Shown: positions 11,101 through 22,290, numbered from the stretch's first letter. The stretch: DNA of 64,000 bases from Macrotis lagotis (GCF_037893015.1 NC_133666.1:624353852-624417851); one strand, 5' to 3'. Notes: generated from the letters alone by a model not told the origin. Numbers and translations: made by a program.

Positions 11101-12030
11101 GGTTTTGGTATGTGGTTTCATTATTGTCATTATCTAGGATAAAATGGTTAATTCTTTCTATATTTGTTTTTTGGTCCACTCATTTTTTAAAATGAGGTTA
11201 TTCAGTTTCCAATTTGTTCTGGGTCTATATCTCCTGGGCCCAGTATTGCATATGACTTTTATTGCATTGTGATCTGAGAAAGATGTATTCACTATTTCTG
11301 CCTTTCTGCAGTTGATCATTAGGTTTTTATGTCCTAGTACATGGTCAATTTTTGTATAAGTTCCATGTACTGCCGAGAAAAAGGTATATTCCTTTCTATC
11401 CCCATTCAGTTTCCTCCATAAGTCTACCATATAATTTTTCTAACAATCTATTTACCTCCCTAACTTTTTCTTGTTTGTTTTATGATTTGATTTATCTAGA
11501 TCTGATAGCAGCAGGTTGAGGTCTCCTACTAGTAGAGTTTTGCTGTCTATGTCTTCCTGTAATTCTTTCAGCTTCTCCTCTAAGAATTTGGGTGCTGTCC
11601 CACTGGGTGCATATATATTCAATATTGAAATGACTGTATTGTCTATGGTACCTTTTAGGAGGATAAAGTTTCCTTCCTTATCTCTTTTAACGTTATCTAT
11701 TTTTGCTACTGCTTTGTCTGAGATAAGGATTGCTACCCCTGCTTTTTTTACTTCAGCTGAAGCAAAATACATTTTGCTCCAACCTTTTACCTTTACTTTA
11801 TATGTATCTCTCTGCTTCAAATGAGTTTCTTGTAAGCAGCATATTGTAGGATTCTGGTTTTTAATCCACTCTGCTATTTGCTTATGTTTTAAGGGAGAGT
11901 TCATCCCATTCACATTCAAGGTTATGATTACTAATTCTTTATTGCCCTCTGTGCTATCTTTCCTCTGTTTGTATTTTTCCCCTTCCCCCCTTTTATTCAT
12001 ATTCCTCAGCATTTTGCTTTTGAATACCAT
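8148..12030 (-). pseudogene. L1 ORF2 (endonuclease/reverse transcriptase), decayed
   Basis: Minus-strand ORF2 of the 6.2 kb L1, about 3.9 kb, matching the usual length near 1,270-1,290 residues. The N-terminal APE-type endonuclease is at 11452-12030 (LNVNGMNSPLKHKQIAEWIK, CCLQETHLK). The reverse transcriptase follows: [15 protein letters not shown] and [20 protein letters not shown] in 10161-10652, and the catalytic FADDM box in 9447-9998. The C-terminal region includes LRNRVVDQWNRLG (8845-9387) and a Cys/His cluster (8417-8662), ending TLIATWE at 8148. At least six frame changes or stops separate these blocks. Confidence 0.92.
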
Positions 12031-12729
12031 CCCCTTCAGCGTGTTTGCCCTCCTATATCACACCCTCCCCTTTCTTTCCCCTTTCCCTTTTTCCCTTCCC
12101 TTCCTTTTGTTATTTCTCCTTATTTCACCCACTCCCCTTCCCTTTCTCCATCCCCCCTCCCCTTTTCCCCTTTTAATACTGGAAAGGTTAGATGTTTTAT
12201 AAGCTGAGTACGTGTAGGTTGACTTTAAGCCAAGTCTGATGAGAAGAAGATTCAGGTGTTTCTCCTCTGCTCCCTTCTCCCCCCTATTACCATAGGTTTT
12301 TTGTACCTCTTAGTGTAATGAGATTTGTCCCACTCAATCCCCTCCCTCCTCCCATCTCTTTCCTCTCCCCCTTTTTAGGGAGGTAGTGTATTTTTTTAGA
12401 TCATTCTATCTATGTCATAGAAAATTCTGAGTGTCTGTCCCTTCTAGTTCAGTATATTCTATTGAATAGAGTCAAAATTCCTTAGAGTTATTAGAGTCTT
12501 TCTCCCAAGTGGGGCTAAAGCCAGTTACATCCCATTAGATAGCAGTCTCATGGATAGGTCATGGATGTCCATCATTTCTGGCTAGGCACATTCTCTCTGT
12601 TAGAGTTACATTTCTCAGGATTTATGAGAGTCTCTTCCCCCCCCGCCCCATGCTGGGATATAGCCAGTTTCAACTTACTGGATTGCATTTTTTTTCTTTT
12701 ACCACCCCCCCCTTTTTGTTTTTACCTTT
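12031..12729 (-). other. L1 inter-ORF spacer, pyrimidine rich on plus strand
   Basis: About 700 nt between the ORF1 stop and the ORF2 start, with long C/T tracts on the plus strand (12060-12180, 12330-12380), so purine-rich in the L1 transcript. No conserved frame. Much longer than the about 60-nt spacer of human L1. Confidence 0.75.
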
Positions 12730-13688
12730 TCATGTATCTCTTGAACCTCCTATTTGATGTCCAAATTTTCTGTTTAGCTCTGGTCTTTTCATCAGAAATT
12801 TTTGGAATTCTTCCATTTAGTTAAATGTCCATCTTTTTCCCTGGAAGAGAAGGCTCAGCTTTGCAGGAAAGTAGATTCTTGGCTGCATTCCAAGCTCCCA
12901 TGCTCTTTGAAATATCTCGTTCCAGGCCCTTCGATCCCTTAAAGTTGATGCAGCCAGGTCCTGCATGATCCTTACTGTGGCTTCTTGATATTTAAATTGT
13001 TTCTTTCTGGCTGCTTGCAGGATTTTCTCTTTTATCTGATAGTTCTGGAGTTTGGCCACAACATTTCTTGGTGCTTTCATTTTAGGATCTTTTTCTGGTG
13101 GGGATTGATGTACTCTTTCAATAACTACTTTGCCCTCCGATTCCATGATATCAGGGCAGTTTTCCATCACTAGATCCTGTAATATTAAGTCCAGGCTTTT
13201 TTTCTGTTCAATGTTTTCAGGAAGTCCTATAATTTTCAGGTTGCCCCTCCTCGATCTATTCTTGAGGTCAGTGGTTTTGTTGATGAGGTATTTTACATTT
13301 GCTTCTATTTTTTCTATATTTTGATTTTGTTTAACTGACTCTTGCTGTCTCATGGAGTCATTAGTTTCTGTAGACTCCGTTCTTTTCTGGGGAGAGGAGT
13401 TTTCTTCATTAACCTTTTGCAACTCCTTTCCCAATTGGTCAATTCTACTTTTGAAAGAGCTTTCCATTTGACCAATTGAGGTTTTGAGAGAATTAATTTC
13501 TTTTTGCATTTGCTCATTTGAGGATCTGAGAGATTTATTCTCCTTTTGTGTTTGTCCAATTATACTTTCTAAGGTTTTGTTTTCTTGTTGTAAGGTATTA
13601 ATTGTCTCTCCCAAATTTTTAAGCTCCTTCCTTATTTCTTCAAGGAAGTCTTTCTGTGCTGGACACCAGATTGTATTCTCCTCAGAGG
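12730..13688 (-). pseudogene. L1 ORF1, 5'-truncated
   Basis: Minus-strand ORF1 (RNA-binding chaperone of the L1 particle). A coiled coil with repeated modules (LESIIGQTQKENKSLRSS, LKTSIGQMESSFKSRIDQL) is followed by the RRM-like part (KNRSRRGNLKIIGLPENIE). Then comes the C-terminal domain (RIMQDLAASTLRDRRAWNEI, KLSLLFQGKRWTF). A TAA after KRWTFN near 12818 is premature; the frame resumes (MEEFQKFLMKRPELNRKF) to a TGA at 12730-12732. The N-terminus is lost to truncation at 13688. Confidence 0.9.
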
Positions 13689-13767
13689 TCCAATAAGTTC
13701 TTTAAGATGCTATAGTTATTTATAGGAACTCATGAAGGTCAGATCTGAGTCCTAAGAAATATACCTA

Positions 13768-13923
<156 letters not shown>

Positions 13924-14056
13924 CTAGGGATTGTCCCTGGATAGGGAATGTAAGAGTTTGAAGGTTTTGGGCACGTATGCACATGCATAAGTACTTAGTA
14001 TTTTATTAATATTTGAATACTGGTTCCATGAGTCTAAGTGATACAAGCAAGTGAGT

Positions 14057-14089
14057 ATGTGTGTGTGTATGTGTGTGTGTGTGTGTGTT
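14057..14089. repeat. (GT)n microsatellite
   Basis: Interrupted GT run (one GTAT interruption). Confidence 0.95.
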
Positions 14090-14470
14090 GAACATAAAGA
14101 CTGACTATGTATGAAACTCACTTCTCAGAAAAGATGGGCACCCTTGGGAGTTATAGAAGTGTTACAAGTAGTTCTCCCCTCCCCCCAAAATGAATTGAGA
14201 TCACTCTGTTCCAAACCCTTATCCAGGTACAATAACTCAGAGAGACTATATCTACAAATTCTATCACCCAGGTTTCAACCTCTGTGCAGGTGGGGAAAAA
14301 AATGAAGTCCAAACAAAATAACTCAGGTAAGGTCTGACTCAAGTTCCTGGAAGAAGAAACTGCTGTTCAAGTCCCTGGGAAGAAGAGAAGTTTTTAGTTT
14401 AGGAAAGGAACTAAGGTTACAAGGGGACTTATGAGTGGTAAGAATGAGGTCTCAGAAAGGACAAGCTCAC

Positions 14471-14535
14471 CTGGGGCCTAGCTGATAGGAGTTCAGTTGC
14501 TGTAGCCTGGTCTCCTGGGTTCCCCTTAGAGGCAT
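14471..14535 (-). pseudogene. Probable KZNF-A first coding exon
   Basis: Minus strand: a donor GTGAGC (14465-14470) preceded by a stretch reading NPGDQATATELLSARPQ in the frame that joins the KRAB-A exon in phase. It matches the first exon of KZNF-C (SPGDQ, CCCAGGAGACC shared). The ATG at 14533-14535 is in another frame, so the original start may have been lost. Assigned by homology to KZNF-C and donor position. Confidence 0.6.
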
Positions 14536-14871
14536 AACTTTCCAACTAATATTGGACCCTGGGATTTCTTAGCTTTCTTTGGGTCCAATCAGAGCCATAA
14601 GGACAACCCTTTCCTGTTCCCTCTATTGTCATATTTTAGATATGTTTGTTTATATGTATATGTGTGACCCCTTGTTTATCTGACTGCATGTATATAAGAT
14701 AAACGTTGCAGAATGTAACAAGACATCAGGGTAAGGCAACACCTCTGGTTGAAAGTAGTGCAGTTGTTAATTGGTGAGGTATACAATCTAGCCTTTACTG
14801 CTGTCTGTTCCTAAAATGGAAAACTTTCTCTTTTTTCTACCAAGACCCTTTCCCTTTTTCAAGTCTATTTT

Positions 14872-15021
14872 TTTTTAGTTTTTTTTTGCAAGGCAATGGA
14901 GTTAAGTGGCTTGCCCAAGGCCACACAGCTAGGTAATTATTAAGTGTCTGAGCCCGATTTGAACCCAGGTACTCCTGACTCCAGGGCGGGTGCTTTATCC
15001 ACTGTGCCACCTAGCCACCCC
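14872..15021 (-). mobile_element. WSINE1-like SINE
   Basis: Antisense SINE with the tail at the left and the head (GTGCCACCTAGCCACCCC) at the right. TSD TCAAGTCTATTTT at 14859-14871 and 15022-15034. Confidence 0.93.
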
Positions 15022-15034
15022 TCAAGTCTATTTT

Positions 15035-15840
15035 CAAGATTCTTCGCCTCCCTTGTTCAATTCTAGTCACTGCCCTGAAAACTGTATATCTATTACTGTT
15101 TATGTGGAAAGAGTTGTTTATGTTTAAAACAAATATTCTCAATGAAAAGGTCCTTTTTCTACTACCCAACTTTATTCTTCATCATCCTCCTAACGGCTTT
15201 TCCTCTCCTGCCAAAATGATGCCCTACATACAGTGTAACCCAGTCCTCCATAAGGACACATTCAGATATCTGGAAAAACCTTCCCAGGGCCATCATCTTT
15301 TTTCCATCAAGAGTTGCAGAACTGCCCAGCTCAGATGTCTCAAGCAAAAGCTAAAGGATACTGAGGAAATATGAAAAACACAGAGTAAAGAAAAGACTTA
15401 TGAAGGAGTTAGAAAGGTTATCATGTACTGTGCTAAACTGAAGACATATCTAACACCACACCAATGGAAAACTCTACCAAAATGAGTCTCATCATCTTCT
15501 CCAATGCCCTCCTTCACCCAGGTACAGACCCAAGATAATACTAATTTCTCCCAATCCTCCTTCTACCATTCACCCACACTTCTGGGACAATCCCAATTGT
15601 CCTCCTCAGTTGAATGTGGGCACAGGGTTTAGGGATCAAATTTCTGATCCCTTTTGAGCTCAATTAAGATATTTCTTCCTCCTGTTTTCAGGTCACAATT
15701 GGTCAGTCCAGTTAGGAATACTTAGGTTTCTCTGACATAGTCCTGACCTGGTACTTTCCTCCTCTTCCAAGTTCCCTGAAGGGTATTCAGCCTCATTGCC
15801 TTAAATCTAGGGCTCTTCTCTGTGATTCAATCTTCTCCAA
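15035..15840. other. No gene seen
   Basis: Unassigned. A 90-codon plus-strand frame at 15102-15374 has no recognisable domain. Confidence 0.45.
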
Positions 15841-15844
15841 ATCC

Positions 15845-16600
15845 ACACTTCTTTCAAACTTTCCCCACTTCTATTGTGGGCATAATTCTTCCAGTCACCT
15901 AGGTTCACAGGTCAGTTTTATCCTTAAATCCTAATTCTCACTTACCCCACATAGTCAATCAGCTGAAAAATCTTGTCATTTCTCCCTCTCCATTTATATA
16001 ACTACCATCATTTCACCTTTCACCTGTCTTACTTTAATGGACTCTTTAAGGGTCTCTCTGCCTTAGGTTTCTGTCTACTCCATTCATCCTCCACACAGCT
16101 TCCACAGGACTTTCTTCTAAAATCAAACAAAACATCCCTACTTTTCCCATTGAAAGATCATTTTCTATCTTTCTAGTCTCATTACAGACTATTCTTCTTC
16201 ACACACTCTTGTCCAGACAAATGGGCATTTTGCCTGTTCCTCATATACAACACTCCCATCTCTGAATCTTGCATTGGCAATCCCACAGGCTTGGAATATA
16301 CTTCTTTCTCTGCTCCATCTCTTGGAATCTTATTTCCTTCATGGCTAAACTAAAGAATCATTAGATGGAGCCTTTCCTTACCTCCCTAGCAGCTTTAGTC
16401 TTCCCTACAAAATTACTAATTTATTACTCATTCTTATATACATACCTTCTCCCCTGGCTAGCCTGGAAGCTTTTCAAAGGCAAATATTTGCCTTTATTTC
16501 ACTTTTATTCCTCTGTCCTCAGTATCTAGTACAGTCCAGGCATGTAGTAGGCATCTAATAGATGCTTGATATTTGATGGTCTGAGGGAAGAATCTGGCAT
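15845..16600 (+). mobile_element. L2 LINE fragment with 3' end
   Basis: Plus-strand L2. CTTCCAGTCACCTAGGTTC and AATCAGCTGAAAAATCTTG correspond to the ORF2 C-terminal coding region. CTCCTTCATGGCTAAACTAA-like and CCTGGCTAGCCTGGAAGC are 3'-end blocks, ending GTAGTAGGCATCTAATAGATGCTTG. Strongly diverged, ancient. Confidence 0.8.
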
Positions 16601-16647
16601 ACAGAAGGCCTAACACTACTTTGTTGTTTACTGATGGTCTATTTTGT

Positions 16648-16893
16648 GACCTTGTTGTTGTTGTTGTTGTTCAGTCATGGTGGACTCCCTCCATGGTTTT
16701 CTTGGCAAAGATACTGGAGTGATTTGCCATTCCCCACTCCAGTTCATTTTACAAATGAGGAAACTGAGGCAAACAGGGTTAAGCAATGTGCCTAGGGGCA
16801 CATAGCTACCAGAGTGTCTCAGGTCAGATTTGAACTCTGGAAGACAGAATCTTCCTGATTCCAGACTCAGTCATCTCTACTGGACCCCCTAAT
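16648..16893 (-). mobile_element. Mar1-like CORE-SINE with RTE-type tail
   Basis: Antisense element. The (TTG)n tail sits at 16651-16672, then an RTE/BovB-like 3' block (CTTGGCAAAGATACTGGAGTG), the CORE block (TTTTACAAATGAGGAAACTGAG), and the tRNA-like head at the right. A tripartite structure typical of marsupial Mar1. Confidence 0.85.
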
Positions 16894-16964
16894 TACCCTT
16901 GTTTATGAAGGATCTACTTTAAATTTATATGAGCTATTCTCAGTTGGAACCTCATTATTCCTTT

Positions 16965-17730
16965 TATTCCCTAACAGAATCCCTATCCTCATCACAGCAG
17001 CTGTTCCAAATCTTCTCTTCTTTCCTTCAGCTTCCCCTATCAGTCCCTCCATTCACCTTCTCAGCTAAGGATCTTTGCCTTACACATCACTGAAAAACTG
17101 AAGATCATTCACCCTTGAGCACCTTCTCCCTTCTTCCTCATCTCATATCCCTTTGATGTTGTCCCCCATTATCCTTTCATTCATCTTATGATGAGATGGC
17201 CTTCCCCCTAATTTGTGATCTCATCAACTCCATTTTCTTCAGCAGATTGCCCCAGTCATCATCTCTACTCTTTTGATAATATTCAATCTCTCCCTATTTC
17301 CTGGTTCTTTTTCTGCTACCTATAAGTCTATTCATCCTTAGAAAATCCTAATCAGATCCCATCCTGCCCTTCAGTTTTTGTCCTAAACTCCTAGAAAAAA
17401 GCTGTCTCCACTAGGTGCCTCCATTTCCTCACCTCCCTTTCCCAAATGAGAAAATATTTGTAAAGCCCTTAACCTGGTGGCCTGGCACAAAGGAGATGCT
17501 TCATAAAGGCTTTTCCCCTTCTTTCTATCATTAAAGTTAAACAATTCTCTTGAAAGTTCTCTCCTCTGTCCTCATCCTTTTTTATCTCTCTTCAGTATAT
17601 GACATTTTCTTTCAGGCTCTTCTCTTTGAGTTTTTGTTACTCTGCTCTCTCTTGGTTCTCCTTTTTGACTATTCTTTCTCAGCCTCTACCACTGAGCATC
17701 AAGCTCGTGCCCACTCATGTGAAGGTCCCT
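16965..17730 (+). mobile_element. L2-clade LINE coding fragment with MIR piece inside
   Basis: CT-rich plus-strand sequence with blocks similar to the L2-clade reverse transcriptase (a stretch like 'TALSWFS.YLSDRSFS' is visible in decayed form near 17640-17690). At 17440-17515, TTGTAAAGCCCTTAACCTGG...GAGATGCTTCATAAA is a MIR-type tail. No intact frame. Confidence 0.55.
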
Positions 17731-17759
17731 AAAGGCTGACTTTCTTTGCAACTAAAGTG

Positions 17760-18184
17760 AAGTGATACATTTTTGAAGTGACAAAAAATAACAGTACTCA
17801 TCAAATGGGGAATGATTGAATAAATTATGAATATAAACATAAGGTGCCCTAAGAAATTATGAAAAAGACTGTTTCAAAGAAACCTAAGAGGACCTGCATG
17901 AAGTGAAGGGAGTAGAATCAGGAGAACAATTTATACAAAAACAATACTGTCAAAAACAAATACCTCTGAAATACTTAGGAAATCTGCTCAGTATGTTGAC
18001 TAAACATATTCCAGGGAATCAATGCTACCTACCTCCTTTCACAGAGGTGGTGAATTCAGGGGGCAGAATAAAATATATATCTTTTGGATACAGCCAATAT
18101 GGAAATTTATTTTGCTTGATTATAGACAGTAGTTACAAGGGTGTGGAGTTTTTGTTTGTTTTTTAGTGGGAGTTGGGGGAAATA
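17760..18184 (+). mobile_element. Old L1 ORF2 end and 3'UTR
   Basis: Plus-strand segment with CTCATCAAATGGGGAATG, AAATTATGAAAAAGACTG and GAATCAGGAGAACAATTTATAC, which match the C-terminal ORF2/3'UTR pattern of older marsupial L1s. It ends at the junction with an antisense L1 5' half. Confidence 0.7.
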
Positions 18185-18355
18185 GAAGGGAAAATAGATC
18201 CGCTCCTTCCTATGTACTGTCTATATATGCTCCTTCTAACAGCTCTTATAAATAAGAAAGTTCATATGAGTTATCAATATCTTCTTTCCATGCAGGAATA
18301 CAAACAGTTCAATATTATTAAGTTCCTCATAGTTAATCCTTCTCTCCTACCCCCT

Positions 18356-19423
18356 CTATGGTTCACCAGAGTCCTGTACTTGGAGATCACACTTTCTGTT
18401 CAGCTCTGGTTGTTTCAATAGGAAAGTTTGAAAGTCCCCTGTCTCATCGAAAATCCATCTTTTCCCCTGAAAGAGGATGTTCAGTCTTGCTGAGTAGTTG
18501 ATTCTCAGTTGTAAACCAAGATCTTTTGGCTTCCAGAATATCATATTCCAATCCCTATGAGCCCTTAATGTAGATGCTGCCAGATCCTGTGTAATCCTGT
18601 GTAAACTATGGAGCTTCAGTAGCTGAATTGTTTGTTTCTGGAAGCTTTTAGAATTTTCTCTTGATTTGGGAGTTTTGGAATTTGGCTCTAATATTCCTGG
18701 AATATTTTCTTTTGGGATCTCTTTCAGCAGGTGACCAGTGAATTCTCTCAATTTCTATTTTACCCTCTGCTTTTAGGCTCTCAGGACAATTTTACTGTAT
18801 TATTTCTTGAAAAATGAAGTCTAGGTTCTTTTTTTTTATAATTAATTTGATAATTTTAAAATTAATTCTTCTGGATCTGTTCGTGAGGTCAGTTGTTTTT
18901 CCAATGAGATATTTCACATTTTCTTCTAATTTTTGACTTTTTTGGAAGAGTTTTATTTCTTCCTGATTTCTTTCAACTTCCTTTACTTCCATTCTGCTTT
19001 TGAAGGAGTTATTTTCTTCAGAGAGCTTTTTAATCTCCTTTTCCAGCTGGCCAATTCTGCTTTTTAAGGCATTCTTCTCCTCATTCACCTTTTGCTTTGC
19101 TTTTTCCATTAGGCCTAAACTGGTTTTTAACATATTATTTTCTTCAATTTTTTTTGTATTATCTTTCACCAAGCTTTTGATTTGGTTTTCATGATTTTTC
19201 TGTATTGCTCTCATTTGTCCTCCCAATTTTTCTTCCACCTCCCTTAATTGCTTTTCAAAGTCTTTTTTGAGCTCATCCATAGTCTGAGCCAATTTTCTAT
19301 TTCTCTTGGAGGTTTTGGATATGGAAGCTTCGATTTTGTCATCTTCTGAGTATATGTTTTGATCTTCCATGGGACTAAAGTAATTCTCTATGGTCAGATT
19401 CTTCTTTTCTGTTGTTTATTCAT
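18356..19423 (-). pseudogene. L1 ORF1, decayed
   Basis: The original ATG is at 19421-19423 (MNKQQKRRI, then TGA). Open pieces are 18792-19370 and 18356-18751. The coiled coil (ELKKDFEKQLREVEEKLGGQ, NMLKTSLGLMEKAK, ALKSRIGQLEKEIKKL) is followed by TDLTNRSRRINFKII and the C-terminal domain (RITQDLAASTLRAHRDWNMI, ILFQGKRWIF, ELNRKCDLQVQDSGEP). Stops separate the two halves. Confidence 0.9.
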
Positions 19424-20078
19424 TTCCTCAGCCCAAGACAGTACTTCCAAGGCCTTAGGGATTTTTTTTGGGGGGTCACCCCACTGGGACCTTTATTCCT
19501 CCAAGGTCTTATGCTCTCTCACCTGTGCTTTGATATGTAGATGACCACCTTACTCCCCTCAGCCCTGGAGCTGTAAGAAGGGATCCTGCTTGGCTACTTA
19601 GTATGGAAGCCCAAACTGCAACCTGGATCTGAGTGTAGGCAAACATCAGAGTCCTATCCTGAGGGAGAGAAGAGAAATTTCTGCAGTCTTCCCTGACCCC
19701 CTTATCATCTCTGGGAGTTCAGGTTGCTTTCTCCAGATTCTCACTGCAGATTCTGTGGCTGGTGCTCCTCACTCCACACTCATTCTGGTGTAGAAGAGTT
19801 CTCTCACCACCCCTTCAAGCTGTTGCTATGATCTCTGGGCTGGTCTGGGCTGCACTGCAGCCAGGGCTTTTTTACAACCCCCGGTCCTGGTGAAACACAC
19901 CTTTCCCATGAAACTTCTAAGCTATCTTGGATTGGGAAAATGTATCACTCAGTCTTTCTGTGGGTTCTGCCCCTCTAAAATTTGGCTAGAATCATAATCT
20001 GTTTGCTGTTGGAGTTTTGGGGGGAAAGGAGTTCCAAGGAAATGCTGCTTTCACACTGCCATCTTGGCTCTGCCCCCC
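19424..20078 (-). promoter_or_regulatory. L1 5'UTR/internal promoter with YY1-like site
   Basis: About 655 nt, GC-richer than its surroundings, from the ORF1 start to the element's 5' end. The first sense bases read GCAGAGCCAAGATGGCAG (plus-strand CCATCTTGGCTC at 20059-20070), a YY1-type motif in the position known for human L1. The same arrangement is at 44804-45483. Confidence 0.75.
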
Positions 20079-20542
20079 AGTGATCTCAATGATATGGAAA
20101 CCCTAAGTTAACTTCGCAAGATATCAGAGCCCAGCATCTCAAGGGCAGAGTCCAAGCTTCCAAAGGGAAGTGGATGAAGGTGATGGCTAGAGTCTATTTT
20201 CTGGTTAGCCAGGAAGTGATATAGGAGCCTGGTTGCAGGTGGAATAAGTGGAAAGCTCAGCCATCAAAATCCAGGATCCCAGGGATTAGAGTAAAAGGTT
20301 CTGGAGGGAGAGGAATGAGGATGATGACTGAATTCAGGAAATGTAGTATGAACAATCTACCACCTTTTTGGCTTGTCTGGACTCTTTCATCTTTCCTTTT
20401 TCTTTCCTTCTTATCCTCTTCCCCAGACAATGAGTACTATATTGTGATACTAGGAGAGAGCCATTACATGTATATTTTACTATTTCTTTTTCAGTAATAT
20501 ATAAAAATCAAATCTCATTTCCTATTTTACTCATTGATTCAG
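20079..20542. other. Putative KZNF-B intron, no KRAB exon found
   Basis: Sequence between the L1 5' end and the finger-exon acceptor. I searched by eye for VTFEDVAV- or VISQLE-type blocks and saw none. Confidence 0.5.
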
Positions 20543-21763
20543 GTTGTGAAGCCAGGACTGAAAATGAGAATGTGACTCCAAATCAGGGAGATTTTGATGG
20601 ATTGAAATCCCAGGGGGGGTAGTATTAGAAAACTTACAGGTAATAATGCTCATAGACACAATTTCAAAGAAACCTTTCAAAATGAGGACAGATTAGTGGA
20701 ATACCAAAAAAAACTCCACAAGCAGAGAGCTATGGAAATCACCTCCCCAGAAGATATATTTCAGATCACTTGCTGCAAGCCATAATAAAACTCTCACTGA
20801 TGATAGAGAACAGGAATGTAATAAATTTGGGAAGAGCAACACCCCAAGCCCATGTTTTTGTAGACAGCAGAAAGTCCCACTACAAGAGAGATCCCATCTA
20901 TGCAATACATTTAGCCAAAACTTTAAGTGACATTTCAAACCAATTATCCAACAGAAAACTCATGTGGGAAAGAAACCATTTACAAATATTTTATGTAACT
21001 TCAAAAAGAACTCAACCTTGATAGAACATCAGCACAATGGACAAAAACTCTATGAGTATAGTGAGTGTGAAAAAGCCTTTAGTGCTCACTCATCCCTGTT
21101 TCAACACCAGAAAATCTATACAGGAGAGAAGCTGTATGAATGTGACATGTGGGGGAAACCTTCAATGCCCGTTCAGTTCTTATTCAGCATAGTAAAATTC
21201 ACACTGGAAACAAACCCTATGAATGTAATGAATGTGGAGAAGCCTTTATCCAGAATTCTAATCTTATTCAACATCTGAGAATCTATAATGGAGAGAAACC
21301 CTATGAGTGTAATGAATGTGGAAAAACCTTCAAGGCATACTCATCCAGGATTCATACTGAGCAGAAGCCTTATGAATGTAGTGAATGTAGGAAGGCTTTT
21401 AGTGCATATTCAACCCTTATTCAACATCAAGGAAAGTTTTTAATGTCCTTTCATCTTTTATTTAGCATTATAGAATTCACACTGGTGAAAAACCCTATGA
21501 ATAAAATGAATGTGGGAGTCTTCCATTGTATCTCAGGTCTTAGTCAGCATCAGAAAACTCATAACAAAAAGCAATGCAGTGATTGTGGAAAAGCTCTCAC
21601 CTTATTCGACATCAGAGAATTCATACTGAAAAGACCCTATGCGTGCAGTGATGGTGAGAAAGGCTTCAGTCAGAGCTCTCAACTCAGTCAGCATCAAAGA
21701 ACACATATCGAAAGAATTACTATGAATGTAATACATGAATCAGCCTTCATTCCAACACTATAA
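20543..21763 (+). pseudogene. KZNF-B zinc-finger exon (decayed)
   Basis: Acceptor TTGATTCAG (20534-20542), then a frame starting CEARTENENVTPNQGDFDG, the usual pre-finger spacer type. C2H2 fingers start near 21050: [77 protein letters not shown], and last YACSDGEKGFSQSSQLSQHQ. The pieces 20770-21021, 20964-21278 and 21149-21763 are in different frames, so several indels. The array ends abruptly where a retroelement tail begins at 21764. No KRAB exon recognised. Confidence 0.85.
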
Positions 21764-22290
21764 ATTTATTTTTTTATTCTCATTTTGTACAAATGTTTTT
21801 TACATTAATAAAATATTCTTGTTTACAAGTAAACAAAATACCCCTCCTCCCCCATGAATATAGATAGACTTGCTTGGGCGAAAAAAGTAAAGGGGAGAGA
21901 AAAAAATTAAAATAAAAAAATAATAGTAATAACTGTAGGTATGGCCAGGTGGCACAATGGACAAAGCACCAGCCCTGGAGCTACGAGCACCCGAGTCCAT
22001 ATCCAGCCTCCTAAACCCAACAATCACCCAGCCGTGTGACATGCAAGCCACCCGATCCCCACTGACCTGCAAAAACCAAAAAAAGAAAGAAAAAAAAAGA
22101 CCCGAAATAAAATAAAATAGTAATAATAGTAGGGGTGGCTGGGTGGCAGACAGAGCATTGGCCCTTGAGCCAGGAGCACCTGGGTCCAAATCCGGCCCCA
22201 GACACCCAAAGATCACCCCGCTATGTGGCCCCAGGCAGGCCATCCAGCCCCACTTGCCCTGCACCCTCCCCCAAATAATAATTGGATATT
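21764..22290 (-). mobile_element. 5'-truncated copy of the composite half-L1-like element's 3' module
   Basis: The sense strand is minus, ending GAATAAAAAAATAAATTT at the finger-exon junction (AATAAA present). The plus strand shows two SINE-derived cassettes in tandem, 21945-22085 and 22131-22275. Each has a tRNA-like head (GGCCAGGTGGCACAATGG; GGCTGGGTGGCAGACAG) and a diverged tail. The same T-rich block, cassette order and spacing occur at 60886-61415. Homology stops near 22280, where the copy is 5'-truncated. Confidence 0.75.

Larger units (their letters stand above)
7474..13703 (-). mobile_element. 6.2 kb antisense L1 with 15-bp TSD
   Basis: A near-complete, 5'-truncated L1 whose sense strand is minus. 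TSD copies TCCAATAAGTTCTTT lie at 7474-7488 and 13689-13703; the empty site reads TTCTTT/AAGATG, matching L1 target-primed insertion. Order on the minus strand: truncated ORF1, about 0.7 kb inter-ORF spacer, ORF2, 3'UTR, then about 280 nt of extra 3' sequence before the short terminal A run. It sits in the intron between KRAB-A and KRAB-B of KZNF-A, in the same orientation as that gene. Many frameshifts; not mobile now. Confidence 0.93.
18185..20078 (-). mobile_element. L1 or half-L1 5' portion (ORF1 plus 5'UTR)
   Basis: Minus-strand element with its full 5' end at 20078 and no ORF2 at the left. Order in sense: 5'UTR (20078-19424), ORF1 (19423 to about 18356), then about 170 nt of post-ORF1 sequence (18185-18350) that matches 62150-62280 in the 60.9-64 kb element. 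The 3' portion is absent, by deletion or truncation. Confidence 0.85.

Noticed and set aside
22010..22264. Overlapping minus-strand frames with Gly/Trp-rich peptides (similar at 60900-61400)
   Set aside because: They translate the SINE-derived cassettes and A-rich spacers; the two copies differ by frame-shifting indels.
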